A DNA stretch of 23,467 nt from an uncultured Eubacteriales bacterium (lineage in GTDB: Bacteria; Bacillota; Clostridia; Monoglobales; Monoglobaceae). A program made the position numbers and the translations under genes. Below are positions 1 through 8,681 of this stretch, one piece after another. The DNA is taken from assembly GCA_900542675.1 (NCBI GenBank), contig UQOT01000025.1, forward strand, positions 1-23,467, written 5' to 3'. The notes below the pieces were generated by a model, which saw nothing but the letters and a program-made list of their open reading frames with translations, was not told the DNA's origin and did not search any database. The number at the start of each line of letters is the position of its first letter. The first letter of the stretch is position 1.

Positions 1-2360
1 ATTGCATCGTAAGTGCCATTGGGGGCATTGTTCATTTTGTCTACGCAAATTTGTCCGTTTTCCGCACGCTCAGAGGTTATTTCGTAAAACTCCAGCATAA
101 CTTGAATTATTTCCCAATTTATATCATTATCTTCGGCGATAAGAAGATGTAGGTTTTTAAGGTCGTCAAAGTTATCTTCCTGTACGGGCTTTTCTTCGTT
201 GTCAAAATTGAGCAGCTCATTAAGCTTATTATATACGCTTGAGCGGAACAGCGGTTTCGCTATAAATCCGTTTGCGCCGGCTTTGATGGCTTCCTCTTCA
301 ATTTCCGTCCAGTCGTATGCGCTGATGATTATTACGGATACGTCGTCGCCGACTTTTTCCCTGATTGCCTTTATGGTTTCAAGACCATTCATATTAGGCA
401 TTTTCCAATCTATAATTACGCAGTGATAGTCAATTCCGGTCTTGTGACACTTAGCTATCATTTTAACTGCGTCTGCACCGTTTGTAGCAGTATCTGCATC
501 CAAGCCCAGAGATTTGAAAGTGTCCTTTGCACTTTCAAGGAAAACCTTGTCGTCATCCGCAACGAGAATACGAAGAGGAGGAAGAACTAAATCATCCGTC
601 ATCTTTTCCGCTATCGGCAAATCGAGAGTAACCGTAAATGTTGTGCCCTCGCCGAGCTTACTCTTGACGTCGATGGTGCCGCCCATAATGTCAACCATTT
701 GCTTTGTTATGGCAAGACCCAAGCCTGCACCTTGAATAGTATTTATACGGCTGTCTATATCCCTTGTGAAGGTATCGTACATATTCTTCATAAATTCTTC
801 GGATATGCCGATGCCTGTGTCTGAAACGGTATAGATAATGCGAATCATATTGTGTCCCTTATCTGACGGCTGCTCTTCCAAATCCAGAAGAACCATGCCT
901 CCTTCGGGAGTATATTTTATGGCATTTGAAATCAGATTTATAAGTATCTGGTTTATTCTTAGTTCATCCGCATAAATATATTCATATTTAATATTGCGGG
1001 CATGTATTTCAAACTCCATATTCTTTTCTTTAATGGTAGACTGAGCAATGCTTATTATATTGCTCGTTGACTCCGCAAGAGAGAACACGGTTGGGTTCAT
1101 AGAAAGCTTTCCGCTTTCAACCTGTGAAATGTCAAGTACATCGTTTATAAGGGTCAGTAAATGATTGCTTGCCCGAGTGATTTGATTAAGACACTCTTTG
1201 ACCTGACTCTTATCGTCAATACGTTTGGCGGCAATGGTCGTCATACCGATAATGGCGTTCATTGGCGTTCTTATATCGTGTGACATTGATGAGAGGAATC
1301 GTGTCTTTGCCTCATTTGCGTATTTGATTTCAACCATACTTGTCTTTAAATGCTTATTTATGGCTATAATATATATACCGTCAAAAATCATCAGCAGGAG
1401 AAAACCAAATATAACAATGAAAGCAATTGTCAAATCAAGAGGAGTAACATTTAGGTCATCTCTCGCTATGTAACCTATAAGCATCCATTCTTCGTTAGCT
1501 TCCAAACGGCAGTAAGAGTAGCAGACTTCCTCGCCGGCGTTGTTAAGATACCTCATATCACCGTTGTCATTTGTAGCAAAAGCTGTCTTTATCTCATTAA
1601 TATCGGATTCAGTCATATTGTTGTTTTTAACGAGATAATCAAAGAAATTCGCGTCATCAACAGAATCAAAGCTGAATATAAACTCACCGGCTTCGTCGAT
1701 TAGTGCAAGAAGCGCCTTATCATAACCCGTGGGGAATGTCCAATGTCCCCGAAACTCAGAAGCCGGCAGTAATCTTACAAGCGCTGCATCTTTTTCAACT
1801 CCGTCGTTTCCCAAAATATGAATGTTATGGCAGAAGCCTACCGACATAACTCCGTTTACAGGGTTAGCAAAAGGACGGCTAATATGCAGATGTGAATTTT
1901 CGACCTGACAGGTTATCGCTTTCTCGAATGACGGCATCACCTGGTCCGCAACTTCTTTATAGCTTATGGTTGCGGGAACGTTTTCACCGCTGCAGTAACC
2001 GTCCAATGTATCATAGTAGACGATATGAGGCATAACCCTATCATCAGTGTTTATTCCGTTTAGAAATTTAAGAGCGTCGTCTATATTTAAACTTCTTTCG
2101 TTTATATATGTAGCCCAGTTATCGCAGAATGTCTGCTCGGTGTGCAGGTATCCGTAAGCGACCTGTCCCATAGTGTCCATTGTTGAAGAAAAGTTCTCTT
2201 CTGCTATTTCGTATCTGTAATTAAGCTGCTTTGAAAAATAATTAAAGGAAGCAATCAATACTGTTGCGGCAATAATTACGTTTACAGCTATAATAAAGCC
2301 CCAAGTGACCATAGAGTTTTTATTCACTTTTTTAGCGGTCTTTTTATTTGCTTTCCCCAT
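1..2360 (-). CDS. Hybrid sensor histidine kinase with two receiver domains (C-terminus beyond window)
   Basis: Membrane-bound two-component hybrid kinase. The start is the ATG at 2358-2360, with GGAGGAAG just upstream on the minus strand. Residues ~17-40 form a transmembrane helix (GFIIAVNVIIAATVLIASF). An extracytoplasmic sensor region of roughly 290 residues follows, then a second helix near residues 325-345 (FIVIFGFLLLMIF). The HisKA H-box reads SSMSHDIRTPMNAIIGM, with the phospho-acceptor at His361. The HATPase_c domain shows NAIKYTPEGG, DTGIGI and GAGLGL. The first receiver domain has LRILVADDD and phospho-acceptor Asp651 in VIIDWKMPNMNG. A second receiver domain begins (LLIAEDNDINWEI) and is cut by the window edge. 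The sensor region resembles Cache-type ligand-binding domains by layout only; the ligand is unknown. Its position beside a xylosidase and a pectate lyase suggests sugar sensing, but that is inference. Confidence 0.95.
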   Translation of the reverse strand, partial: MGKANKKTAKKVNKNSMVTWGFIIAVNVIIAATVLIASFNYFSKQLNYRYEIAEENFSSTMDTMGQVAYGYLHTEQTFCDNWATYINERSLNIDDALKFLNGINTDDRVMPHIVYYDTLDGYCSGENVPATISYKEVADQVMPSFEKAITCQVENSHLHISRPFANPVNGVMSVGFCHNIHILGNDGVEKDAALVRLLPASEFRGHWTFPTGYDKALLALIDEAGEFIFSFDSVDDANFFDYLVKNNNMTESDINEIKTAFATNDNGDMRYLNNAGEEVCYSYCRLEANEEWMLIGYIARDDLNVTPLDLTIAFIVIFGFLLLMIFDGIYIIAINKHLKTSMVEIKYANEAKTRFLSSMSHDIRTPMNAIIGMTTIAAKRIDDKSQVKECLNQITRASNHLLTLINDVLDISQVESGKLSMNPTVFSLAESTSNIISIAQSTIKEKNMEFEIHARNIKYEYIYADELRINQILINLISNAIKYTPEGGMVLLDLEEQPSDKGHNMIRIIYTVSDTGIGISEEFMKNMYDTFTRDIDSRINTIQGAGLGLAITKQMVDIMGGTIDVKSKLGEGTTFTVTLDLPIAEKMTDDLVLPPLRILVADDDKVFLESAKDTFKSLGLDADTATNGADAVKMIAKCHKTGIDYHCVIIDWKMPNMNGLETIKAIREKVGDDVSVIIISAYDWTEIEEEAIKAGANGFIAKPLFRSSVYNKLNELLNFDNEEKPVQEDNFDDLKNLHLLIAEDNDINWEIIQVMLEFYEITSERAENGQICVDKMNNAPNGTYDA

Positions 2361-2407
2361 ATTACTTCCTCCGTTAAAGCTTGTTTGCAAATAATATAAT
2401 CAAACGC

Positions 2408-2436
2408 ATTATAACATATTATTCGCAGATAATCAA
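2408..2436 (-). promoter_or_regulatory. Promoter of the hybrid histidine kinase
   Basis: Read on the minus strand: -35 TTGATT (plus 2431-2436), a 17-base spacer, and -10 TATAAT (plus 2408-2413). It lies about 50 bases upstream of the kinase ATG. Confidence 0.7.
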
Positions 2437-2492
2437 TATATTCTGTCTAATTTTTCGCAATAAGACGATGCTTTACCGCACGAAATTTTATG

Positions 2493-4373
2493 TCAATTTT
2501 TAATCTTATATAGCAATATTTTGTTGTGCCCCGGCATAATACTTTCAATCGGACCGGGAGCAGGGTTAGTATTTCGCTTATTGCCGAGCAGGTCATCGAT
2601 GAATTCTATTGGAGACCCGCAAGGCTGTTCAAACGCGTAGTCAGAAATCCGCGGCGGCTCAAAGCTGTCGGTACAGAGTATTTCTGTGTTCAATTTCAAT
2701 CCGTCGGGTATATCTATTTCAAGATAAACACAGCCGCAGTCCTCATAAATTCTCGCATTCGGATTTTCCGCTGATGTAAATTTGTTTGTTTCAGCATCGA
2801 AGGCTTTTACTCCGTCCAGATAGCAGTTGCCGTCAATGTATGCAGGCTGCTGCACGTCTATGTAGGTTTCCACATCGCCGCGTCCGTTTTTAAGCACTTT
2901 CTTAATATATTCGTCCATTGTTGTCGGGCAGCCGTTATAAATGTATGTGCCGCTGCGCCACTTGCCGTTTTCCGCCTCATAATTTACAGCAAAAATGTTT
3001 TGGTAAACCCTGTCGTCATAACCGTACACAAGCGCAGTGCCCGCAAGCTCGGTCGAGTGCGGCAGGTGATACGGTGTTGAACGGTCAAGCACATTGTAGC
3101 GGTAAATTCCGCCGAGGAACAGATTATGCAGATACGCGCCGCCCTGCGATGCGTTGGCAAGGCTGTTTTCCGAACCGAAAATATTGTTGTCAACAATATA
3201 AGGTCCGTGAGAGACCTCAACCCACAAATCGCGCTTGTTGTCATAGCAGATGTTGCGGCTTATCCTGATACCCTGCGCCTGCCAGTCAAACCACATTGCA
3301 AGGCGGCAGCCGTGAATGACATTATCGTGCACCTGTGTGTCAATTGCGGCATGCAGCTTTATTCCTGCAATTTCGTGACCGAAGAATTCTTCAATATTAC
3401 AGATGTCATATATATGGTTGTTGTAAATCTCGCTGAATGCGCATCCCATATGTCCGACAATTGCGTTTTGCCCGCAGCCATATATTGTGTTGCCGCGTAT
3501 TATGTGCGAGCCGATATTCTCCTTGCTCCAGCCCGCGCGCAGTCCGTTTAACACGCTTTCAAACTGATGCTGATATCCAGGCTTTCTGTGGTATTTGGTG
3601 TAGAGATTATCGCCGGTCGACGCCTCCTTGCCTATGCTGACCGCGCTGCATCGTGCATCGTGGATTATGTTGTTTTCAATTATCCAGCCGCGGCTCCAGT
3701 TTGCGCCTATCATTCCGGGCTGGTCTGCTGTGGGAGGCGCCCAAGGCGTTGCGGCGTGAGCAATCTCAAAACCACGCACTGTAATATAGTTTATCCCCGT
3801 GCAGTCGGGATAAAAGCAGGAGCGGCGGACGTTTATCTCAACCGTTCCGCAGTTGGGGTCGTCGTCTCCAAAGTTTGCATATATTGTCGTAGTATTTTCG
3901 CCGACCTCGCCAAGCCAGGTGCGCGGTGATTTGTTTAAGTGTTCACGGCTGTGTGCTTCCGTAAAAGCCTTGCCGCAGAAATACACCTGACCGGTGTGCA
4001 GCGGATAATCAAGAGGCCTTACAAACCAGTCGCCGTCAATACGTGTCGAATATGGATTGCTGTCGCCAAAGAGTTCGTTTGAAACGCTTACCGAGTATAC
4101 GCCGTTTTTGGCTTTTTCCCAACCTGTTATAACTTCTGAGCCCTTTATTACCGCTATTTCGCCTTCGGCGGCTTCGTAGATAATGCGGCATTTGTCGCTT
4201 GTACCGCCGTTTTTCGGCTTTACCCATTCGCGGTATACGCCCTCATGCACAATGATTTTGTCGCCTGCGAGGGCAAGCTCCGCCGCTTTTGATATGGTTT
4301 TAAACGGTTTATCCGCGCAGCCGCTGTTTAAGTCGCTGCCCCTTAAAATCGAAATGTGATACTCCATACTCAT
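2493..4373 (-). CDS. GH120-family beta-xylosidase (right-handed beta-helix)
   Basis: Predicted intracellular exo-enzyme releasing xylose from xylo-oligosaccharides; it has no signal peptide and is 626 residues long. The N-terminal DUF1565-like start (GSDLNSGCADKPFKTI, then AGDKIIVHEGVYREWVKPK) leads into a long parallel beta-helix. The segments RRSCFYPDCTGINYITV, GFEIAHAATPWAPPTADQPG, GHEIAGIKLHAAID and EVSHGPYIVDNNI match what I recall of the founding GH120 enzyme, XylC of Thermoanaerobacterium saccharolyticum. By that comparison the nucleophile is Asp363 (in MWFDWQAQG) and the acid/base is Glu386 (in WVEVSHGPY), 23 residues apart as in XylC. The start ATG at 4373 has GGGAGG six bases upstream. 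It is divergent from the pectate lyase and has its own promoter. It could act on other pentosides; family assignment is firm, exact substrate is not. Confidence 0.9.
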   Translation of the reverse strand: MSMEYHISILRGSDLNSGCADKPFKTISKAAELALAGDKIIVHEGVYREWVKPKNGGTSDKCRIIYEAAEGEIAVIKGSEVITGWEKAKNGVYSVSVSNELFGDSNPYSTRIDGDWFVRPLDYPLHTGQVYFCGKAFTEAHSREHLNKSPRTWLGEVGENTTTIYANFGDDDPNCGTVEINVRRSCFYPDCTGINYITVRGFEIAHAATPWAPPTADQPGMIGANWSRGWIIENNIIHDARCSAVSIGKEASTGDNLYTKYHRKPGYQHQFESVLNGLRAGWSKENIGSHIIRGNTIYGCGQNAIVGHMGCAFSEIYNNHIYDICNIEEFFGHEIAGIKLHAAIDTQVHDNVIHGCRLAMWFDWQAQGIRISRNICYDNKRDLWVEVSHGPYIVDNNIFGSENSLANASQGGAYLHNLFLGGIYRYNVLDRSTPYHLPHSTELAGTALVYGYDDRVYQNIFAVNYEAENGKWRSGTYIYNGCPTTMDEYIKKVLKNGRGDVETYIDVQQPAYIDGNCYLDGVKAFDAETNKFTSAENPNARIYEDCGCVYLEIDIPDGLKLNTEILCTDSFEPPRISDYAFEQPCGSPIEFIDDLLGNKRNTNPAPGPIESIMPGHNKILLYKIKN

Positions 4374-4411
4374 ATTACGCCTCCCGAAAAAAATTATTTA
4401 TACTTAAAACT

Positions 4412-4440
4412 ATAATACTAAAAAAATCCTTAAACGTCAA
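4412..4440 (-). promoter_or_regulatory. Promoter of the GH120 gene
   Basis: Minus strand: -35 TTGACG (plus 4435-4440), a 17-base spacer, and -10 TATTAT (plus 4412-4417), about 40 bases before the start codon. Confidence 0.75.
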
Positions 4441-4531
4441 TCGGTTTTAATATTTTGATTGAGGCTGTTTAAATGTATTGTGTTACCGTCTGCCAAAATC
4501 TGCACCCATTAAAATTAATAAACTCTGCATC

Positions 4532-4560
4532 TTGATTTTAAAAAAGTATGGTGGTAAAAT
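4532..4560 (+). promoter_or_regulatory. Promoter of the pectate lyase-MocR operon
   Basis: -35 TTGATT (4532-4537), a 17-base spacer, and -10 TAAAAT (4555-4560). The expected transcription start near 4567 lies downstream of an in-frame ATG at 4548, which rules that ATG out and supports the start at 4596. Confidence 0.7.
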
Positions 4561-4595
4561 CAAAACATCAAAATAAACTTACAGAAGGTGCGATT

Positions 4596-6995
4596 ATGAA
4601 AAGGTTTTTCAGTGTATTACTTTCAGCGGCAGTGCTTTTGAGCTGCTTTATTTCTGCACCCGTTAATGCGGCAAGTGCGGCTCAAATAATAGCGGCAAAT
4701 GGCGGATTTGAGAGCGCCTACATTGAGTGGGCACCTGTTACCGGTGCGGATGGATACAACGTTTACTGTGCTGCATTGGGCGGCGGCAGCTTTACCAAAA
4801 TCGATGACGAGCTTATCCGCGTATATGACGGATATATGCGCGCCGATGTGCTTGGACTAAGCAGCGGGGATTACGTTATAAAGGTTATCCCGACAAAAGG
4901 CGGTACGGAGCAGACTGCGCTGGAAGCACAGAGCGGTGTTATAAATGTAATGCCTCACGGCCGTGATGGTTTTGCGTTTTCCGATAATTCGCCGAATAAG
5001 ACTTCAAGCGGCGCTTATAACGATGACGGAACACTAAAATCCGATGCGGATGTACTTTATGTTACAAACGGAAACAAAGATGCGGTTACGCTGGGCGGCG
5101 ATCCTTCACTTGGAGTTGGGCTTACGGAAATTCTTGCCTATCGTCAGTCGAAGAAGGTAAGCACGCCGTTGGCTATTCGGCTTATAGGCAAGGTAGATGA
5201 GCCTGCTGGAACGGTAATTCACACGGCTCAATTTCAGAATACCGGAAATATTACGCTTGAAGGCGTTGGAGATGACGCGACGATTTTCGGCTGGATTATG
5301 ACGCTCAAGCGTACGAATAACTTTGAAATCAGAAATATTGCGATGATGTACGGCGGTGAGGGAACTACAGGTTCGGCAATCGTACTTGATACCGATAACA
5401 AAAACGTATGGGTTCACAACTGTGACTTCTTTTATGGCGCGCCCGGTAAGGACGCCGACCAGAAAAAGGGTGACGGCGCAGTTGACCTTAAATCCCGTTC
5501 AGACTATGTTACCATAGACTACAACCATTTTTGGGATTTGGGCAAGACCTGTGTATCGGGCGGACCTTGGGAAAACAGTAATATGTATGACGAGCGCGCT
5601 TATGTATTTGTGACATATCATCATAACTGGTTTGACCATACCGATTCAAGACATCCGCGCTGCGTTGTCGGCAGTAACCACGTATACAACAATTACTATG
5701 ACGGAAATGCAATGTACGGTATTGGCGCAGCAATGAAAACCTCGGTATTTTCCGAGGCAAATTATTACCGAAACTGTCCGCGTCCTATGATTATTGCTTC
5801 GCAGGGCAGCGACTGCTATGATTTGGCTGCGGGTACGTATAAGGATAAGGGCACGCTGTCGGGACAGATGGGCGGTATGATTAAATCGTACGGTGACGTG
5901 ATAGTTACGCCCCAGAGATTTTATCCGTACGGTCAGGAGCCGGACGCGGGAGAGTTTGACGCATATGTAGCATCGGCGCGTGATGAGAAAGTGCCTGAAA
6001 CGGTTACTGCGAAAAAGGGCGACGAAAATGGCTGCGGAACATACAATAATTTTGACACCGACCCCGATATAATGTACGAGTACGAAGTTGACACACCTGA
6101 GGAAGCTGTTGAAAAGATAAAGAAATACGCAGGAAGACTGGGTGGCGGAGACTTTAAGTGGACATTTAACAACGAGACTGACGACCCCTATCACGATATA
6201 GACGAAAAGCTCCTTGCAGCAATTAAGGGTTACACCTCAAAGCTTGTGTCTGTTCCCGCAATACCATATGTTGAGCCCGAGCCTTCGCCGTCTCAACAAC
6301 CGAGCGAAAGCGCGTCGCCTGAACCGTCCAAAGGCCCGATTACACCGGTCGGCTCAGAGGTTGAGCATAATTTTACTCAGCAAAATCTGACAAGTGACTT
6401 TTTTGAGTTTAACGATATGTGTGTAGTAAAGTCCGGCAAGGATACTATTCAGTACGGTGAAATGACGCTTACAAAATGCCTTGAACTCGGGTCAAGCACA
6501 ACGTTCTCATTTACAGCACCAAAGGACGGTCAGTGTACGTTTATAATGTCAACAACAAAGAGCGTATCTGCCGGTGTGAACGGTCAGCGTGTAAACGGTG
6601 ATGCCGCAAACGGAATTTTGACGTTTGACTTGGCTTCGGGAGAGAGTTACACGATTACAAAGGGCGGCGGAACGGGATACCTGTTCTATATTGCCGTTGA
6701 GTTTGAAGGCGGCGGAGCGGCATATGAGTATGAGATTGAGAGCGCAGCGTTTGACGCAAACGGAAAGCTGTGTGTTACACTTAAAGCTAATCAAGACGTG
6801 CCCGAAAGTGCGGTGCTTATTGCCGCGGCATACGGCGACGACAAAGTTTTAAGTCATATTAAGAGTTTTGATATAAAAGGTACCGAGATTACGGGACTTG
6901 ATTTTGACAAGCCGTCTGCCGGCATTGTTAAGCTGTTTATTTGGAACAGCATTGACGGAATGATACCTCTCGGCGAAGCGGCGGAAGCAAAGTAA
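4596..6995 (+). CDS. Secreted pectate lyase, polysaccharide lyase family 1, with accessory C-terminal domains
   Basis: Extracellular enzyme cleaving polygalacturonate by beta-elimination; 799 residues from the ATG at 4596, which follows AGAAGGTG and begins a clear signal peptide (MKRFFSVLLSAAVLLSCF, cleaved near VNAASA). Residues ~25-105 look like a fibronectin-type-III-like module (YIEWAPVTGADGYNVY). The lyase beta-helix shows NVWVHNCDFF, DYVTIDYNHFWDLGKT, VTYHHNWFDHTDSRHPRC and HVYNNYYDG. Arg352 in DSRHPR is the expected catalytic base. A Pro/Ser/Glu linker (EPEPSPSQQPSESASPEPS) then connects to a beta-rich domain that may bind carbohydrate, and to a last domain (from YEYEIESAAF) of a type often seen at the C-terminus of clostridial secreted enzymes. 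No sortase or S-layer anchor is visible. Substrate is assigned by family. Confidence 0.93.
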   Translation: MKRFFSVLLSAAVLLSCFISAPVNAASAAQIIAANGGFESAYIEWAPVTGADGYNVYCAALGGGSFTKIDDELIRVYDGYMRADVLGLSSGDYVIKVIPTKGGTEQTALEAQSGVINVMPHGRDGFAFSDNSPNKTSSGAYNDDGTLKSDADVLYVTNGNKDAVTLGGDPSLGVGLTEILAYRQSKKVSTPLAIRLIGKVDEPAGTVIHTAQFQNTGNITLEGVGDDATIFGWIMTLKRTNNFEIRNIAMMYGGEGTTGSAIVLDTDNKNVWVHNCDFFYGAPGKDADQKKGDGAVDLKSRSDYVTIDYNHFWDLGKTCVSGGPWENSNMYDERAYVFVTYHHNWFDHTDSRHPRCVVGSNHVYNNYYDGNAMYGIGAAMKTSVFSEANYYRNCPRPMIIASQGSDCYDLAAGTYKDKGTLSGQMGGMIKSYGDVIVTPQRFYPYGQEPDAGEFDAYVASARDEKVPETVTAKKGDENGCGTYNNFDTDPDIMYEYEVDTPEEAVEKIKKYAGRLGGGDFKWTFNNETDDPYHDIDEKLLAAIKGYTSKLVSVPAIPYVEPEPSPSQQPSESASPEPSKGPITPVGSEVEHNFTQQNLTSDFFEFNDMCVVKSGKDTIQYGEMTLTKCLELGSSTTFSFTAPKDGQCTFIMSTTKSVSAGVNGQRVNGDAANGILTFDLASGESYTITKGGGTGYLFYIAVEFEGGGAAYEYEIESAAFDANGKLCVTLKANQDVPESAVLIAAAYGDDKVLSHIKSFDIKGTEITGLDFDKPSAGIVKLFIWNSIDGMIPLGEAAEAK

Positions 6996-7010
6996 TTACG
7001 GGAGAAATTT

Positions 7011-8396
7011 ATGATAAGTATTGAGCTGAACAGAGAATTATCTACGCCGCTGTATACTCAGGTGTTTGAGCAAATATCGCAGAAGATTTTAAGCGGTGCT
7101 GTAAAAGGCGGCACAAAGCTGCCGTCTCAGCGGGAGTTTGCCAATCGATTGGGCGTGTCGGTCAATACGATTGTCGGCGCGTATAATATGCTTATACAGT
7201 ATGAGTATATAACTTCTGTTAACAAAAGCGGATATTATGTAAATGAGATAAACCACCCCGAAAGCGCACAGCCCGAGAGACGCTGGCACAATGATTCTTC
7301 GCTGACATATAATTTCAGCCGCAACGGTGTTGATTTAAGTATGAGCAGCGACTTTAAACGCGCGATGCGTCAGACCGCAAAATTGATAACTGATGACAAC
7401 TTCAAATACCCGGACTATTCGGGCGATTATGAGCTTAGAAAGCAGATTTGCCATATGCTCGGCAGATATTATGAAATAGAATGTTCGCCGACTCAGGTTG
7501 TTATCGGTGCGGGGCTGAATTATCTTATCGACTCGCTTATGCGAGTTATCGGCAGTGACAAAATATATGGTTTTGAAAACCCGGCGTACTACAAGGTTAT
7601 TGAGCCCATACGTATCGGCGCGTATAAGACGAAGTATTTGAATGTCAAAGTACAAGGGATTACGGCTGAGGATTTGAGCGGCTTTGACGCAGATGCATTG
7701 TTTTTGATGCCGTATCATCATTACCCGCTGTCGTATACTATGACGTCGGAGCAGAAAAAAGCGGTTATCGATTGGGCGGGTGATAACAGATACGTAATCG
7801 AGTACGGGCTTGATATGGAATATGTTTATAAGTCGCCGAGCAAGCCACTGTTTTCGATGGCGGAAAATAAAAACGTAGTATTTATCGGCGACTTTACCAA
7901 GTCGGTTTCTCCGGGATTTAATCTTTCATACCTCGTTCTGCCCGAACCTCTTGTAAAACGCTGGCAGGCAGTGTATTTAAAATTTCACTCGTATGCATCT
8001 GAGTTTGAACAGAGGTTTATTGCCGAGATAATTAAGAATGGCAGCTATGCACGGAATGTGAAACGACTCAAAAGGGGATACAATTCAAAGCGCGAATTGC
8101 TGATTTCGGCAATCAAAAGTTACCCATACGGCAATCGGATAGAGATAAAAAACAGCGGTGCGGGAACGTTTTTGCTGATTGAGCCCAAGACCGAATGTGA
8201 TTTTGAGGATTTGATAAACGAGTGTCACAGAGCGGGAGTTAAGCTTTCGTACATCAAAAACGCACTCGAACAGCCGAATGACAGAATATCTCCGCGAACA
8301 TATATTTTAGGATTTGGTGAGCTTAACGAAAAGGAAATTCGGGACGGTATTAATCTCCTCCTTGATACATGGGGTAAAATGATGGATAATAATTAA
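7011..8396 (+). CDS. MocR-type transcriptional regulator (GntR winged helix fused to an aminotransferase-like domain)
   Basis: 461 residues, the usual MocR/GabR length. Residues 1-75 are a GntR winged-helix domain (LPSQREFANRLGVSVNTIVGAYN). The rest is an aspartate-aminotransferase fold type I domain, including YPDYSGDYELRKQI and the Schiff-base lysine region DFTKSVSPGFNLSYLVLP, where Lys297 should bind PLP. The normally conserved EDDYDSEF segment reads EYGLDMEY (264-271). The Asp and Tyr that contact the PLP ring in GabR are therefore Tyr265 and Leu267, and the Arg of PGLR is Asn. Cofactor binding may be weakened or lost. The gene starts 15 bases after the pectate lyase stop with GGGAGA as its binding site, so the two are probably cotranscribed. 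It may regulate that operon, but MocR proteins more often control PLP- or amine-related genes, so the target is uncertain. Confidence 0.9.
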   Translation: MISIELNRELSTPLYTQVFEQISQKILSGAVKGGTKLPSQREFANRLGVSVNTIVGAYNMLIQYEYITSVNKSGYYVNEINHPESAQPERRWHNDSSLTYNFSRNGVDLSMSSDFKRAMRQTAKLITDDNFKYPDYSGDYELRKQICHMLGRYYEIECSPTQVVIGAGLNYLIDSLMRVIGSDKIYGFENPAYYKVIEPIRIGAYKTKYLNVKVQGITAEDLSGFDADALFLMPYHHYPLSYTMTSEQKKAVIDWAGDNRYVIEYGLDMEYVYKSPSKPLFSMAENKNVVFIGDFTKSVSPGFNLSYLVLPEPLVKRWQAVYLKFHSYASEFEQRFIAEIIKNGSYARNVKRLKRGYNSKRELLISAIKSYPYGNRIEIKNSGAGTFLLIEPKTECDFEDLINECHRAGVKLSYIKNALEQPNDRISPRTYILGFGELNEKEIRDGINLLLDTWGKMMDNN

Positions 8397-8421
8397 TTCT
8401 TCCCAATTAAATCTAAAGGAC

Positions 8422-8621
8422 TGTCGAAAAAGCAAATTTTGCGAGTAATATAAACATAAGAAGTTCGTAGGGAGCGTCGACTCGGCGCTCCGTGCCAAAC
8501 AAATGTAATGCAGCAAACCCGCATTATATGGCGCAAATCGTTAATTTGCACGGAACGCCATGGTCGTCGTTCCCTACACAAGTTTATGCTATTGTTATTC
8601 TGAATTTAAGGTTTTTCGACA
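8422..8621. mobile_element. MITE-like palindromic repeat of about 200 bp
   Basis: The ends are exact inverted repeats: TGTCGAAAAA at 8422-8431 and TTTTTCGACA at 8612-8621. Imperfect complementarity continues inward for some 55 bases on each side, and each arm holds a copy of a GTAGGGA..CG / CG..TCCGTGC hairpin module (8467-8500 and, inverted, 8545-8579). It encodes nothing convincing. The 11-mer AAAGGACTGTC flanks it at 8415-8425 and 8627-8637, partly overlapping the left terminal repeat, which could be a target duplication. The right copy is the 5' arm of the terminator at 8628, so the element seems to have inserted into a terminator. Confidence 0.65.
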
Positions 8622-8627
8622 CACTGA

Positions 8628-8664
8628 AAGGACTGTCTTATAATTGAGGCAGTCCTTGTTTTTT
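8628..8664 (+). terminator. Intrinsic terminator after the MocR gene
   Basis: The stem AAGGACTG (8628-8635) pairs with CAGTCCTT (8650-8657) and is followed by GTTTTTT. It lies between convergent genes. The T-run favours use on the plus strand. Confidence 0.8.
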
Positions 8665-8681
8665 ATCCGTAGAACAAAAAG

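Noticed and set aside
199..1473. Plus-strand open frames of 73-82 residues over the left edge
   Set aside because: They are antisense to the histidine kinase, whose motifs run unbroken through the same bases.
2918..3929. Several overlapping plus-strand frames of 67-141 residues inside the xylosidase gene
   Set aside because: Cys/Arg-rich translations without motifs or binding sites, opposite a gene with clear GH120 catalytic segments.
4548..4595. Longer N-terminus for the pectate lyase from the ATG at 4548
   Set aside because: That ATG lies between the -35 and -10 elements and would put 16 polar residues before the signal peptide; the ATG at 4596 has a proper binding site.
5646..6194. A 182-residue minus-strand frame within the pectate lyase
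   Set aside because: It is the longest shadow frame, but it has no ribosome binding site or recognisable motif, and the plus strand codes for the lyase active site there.
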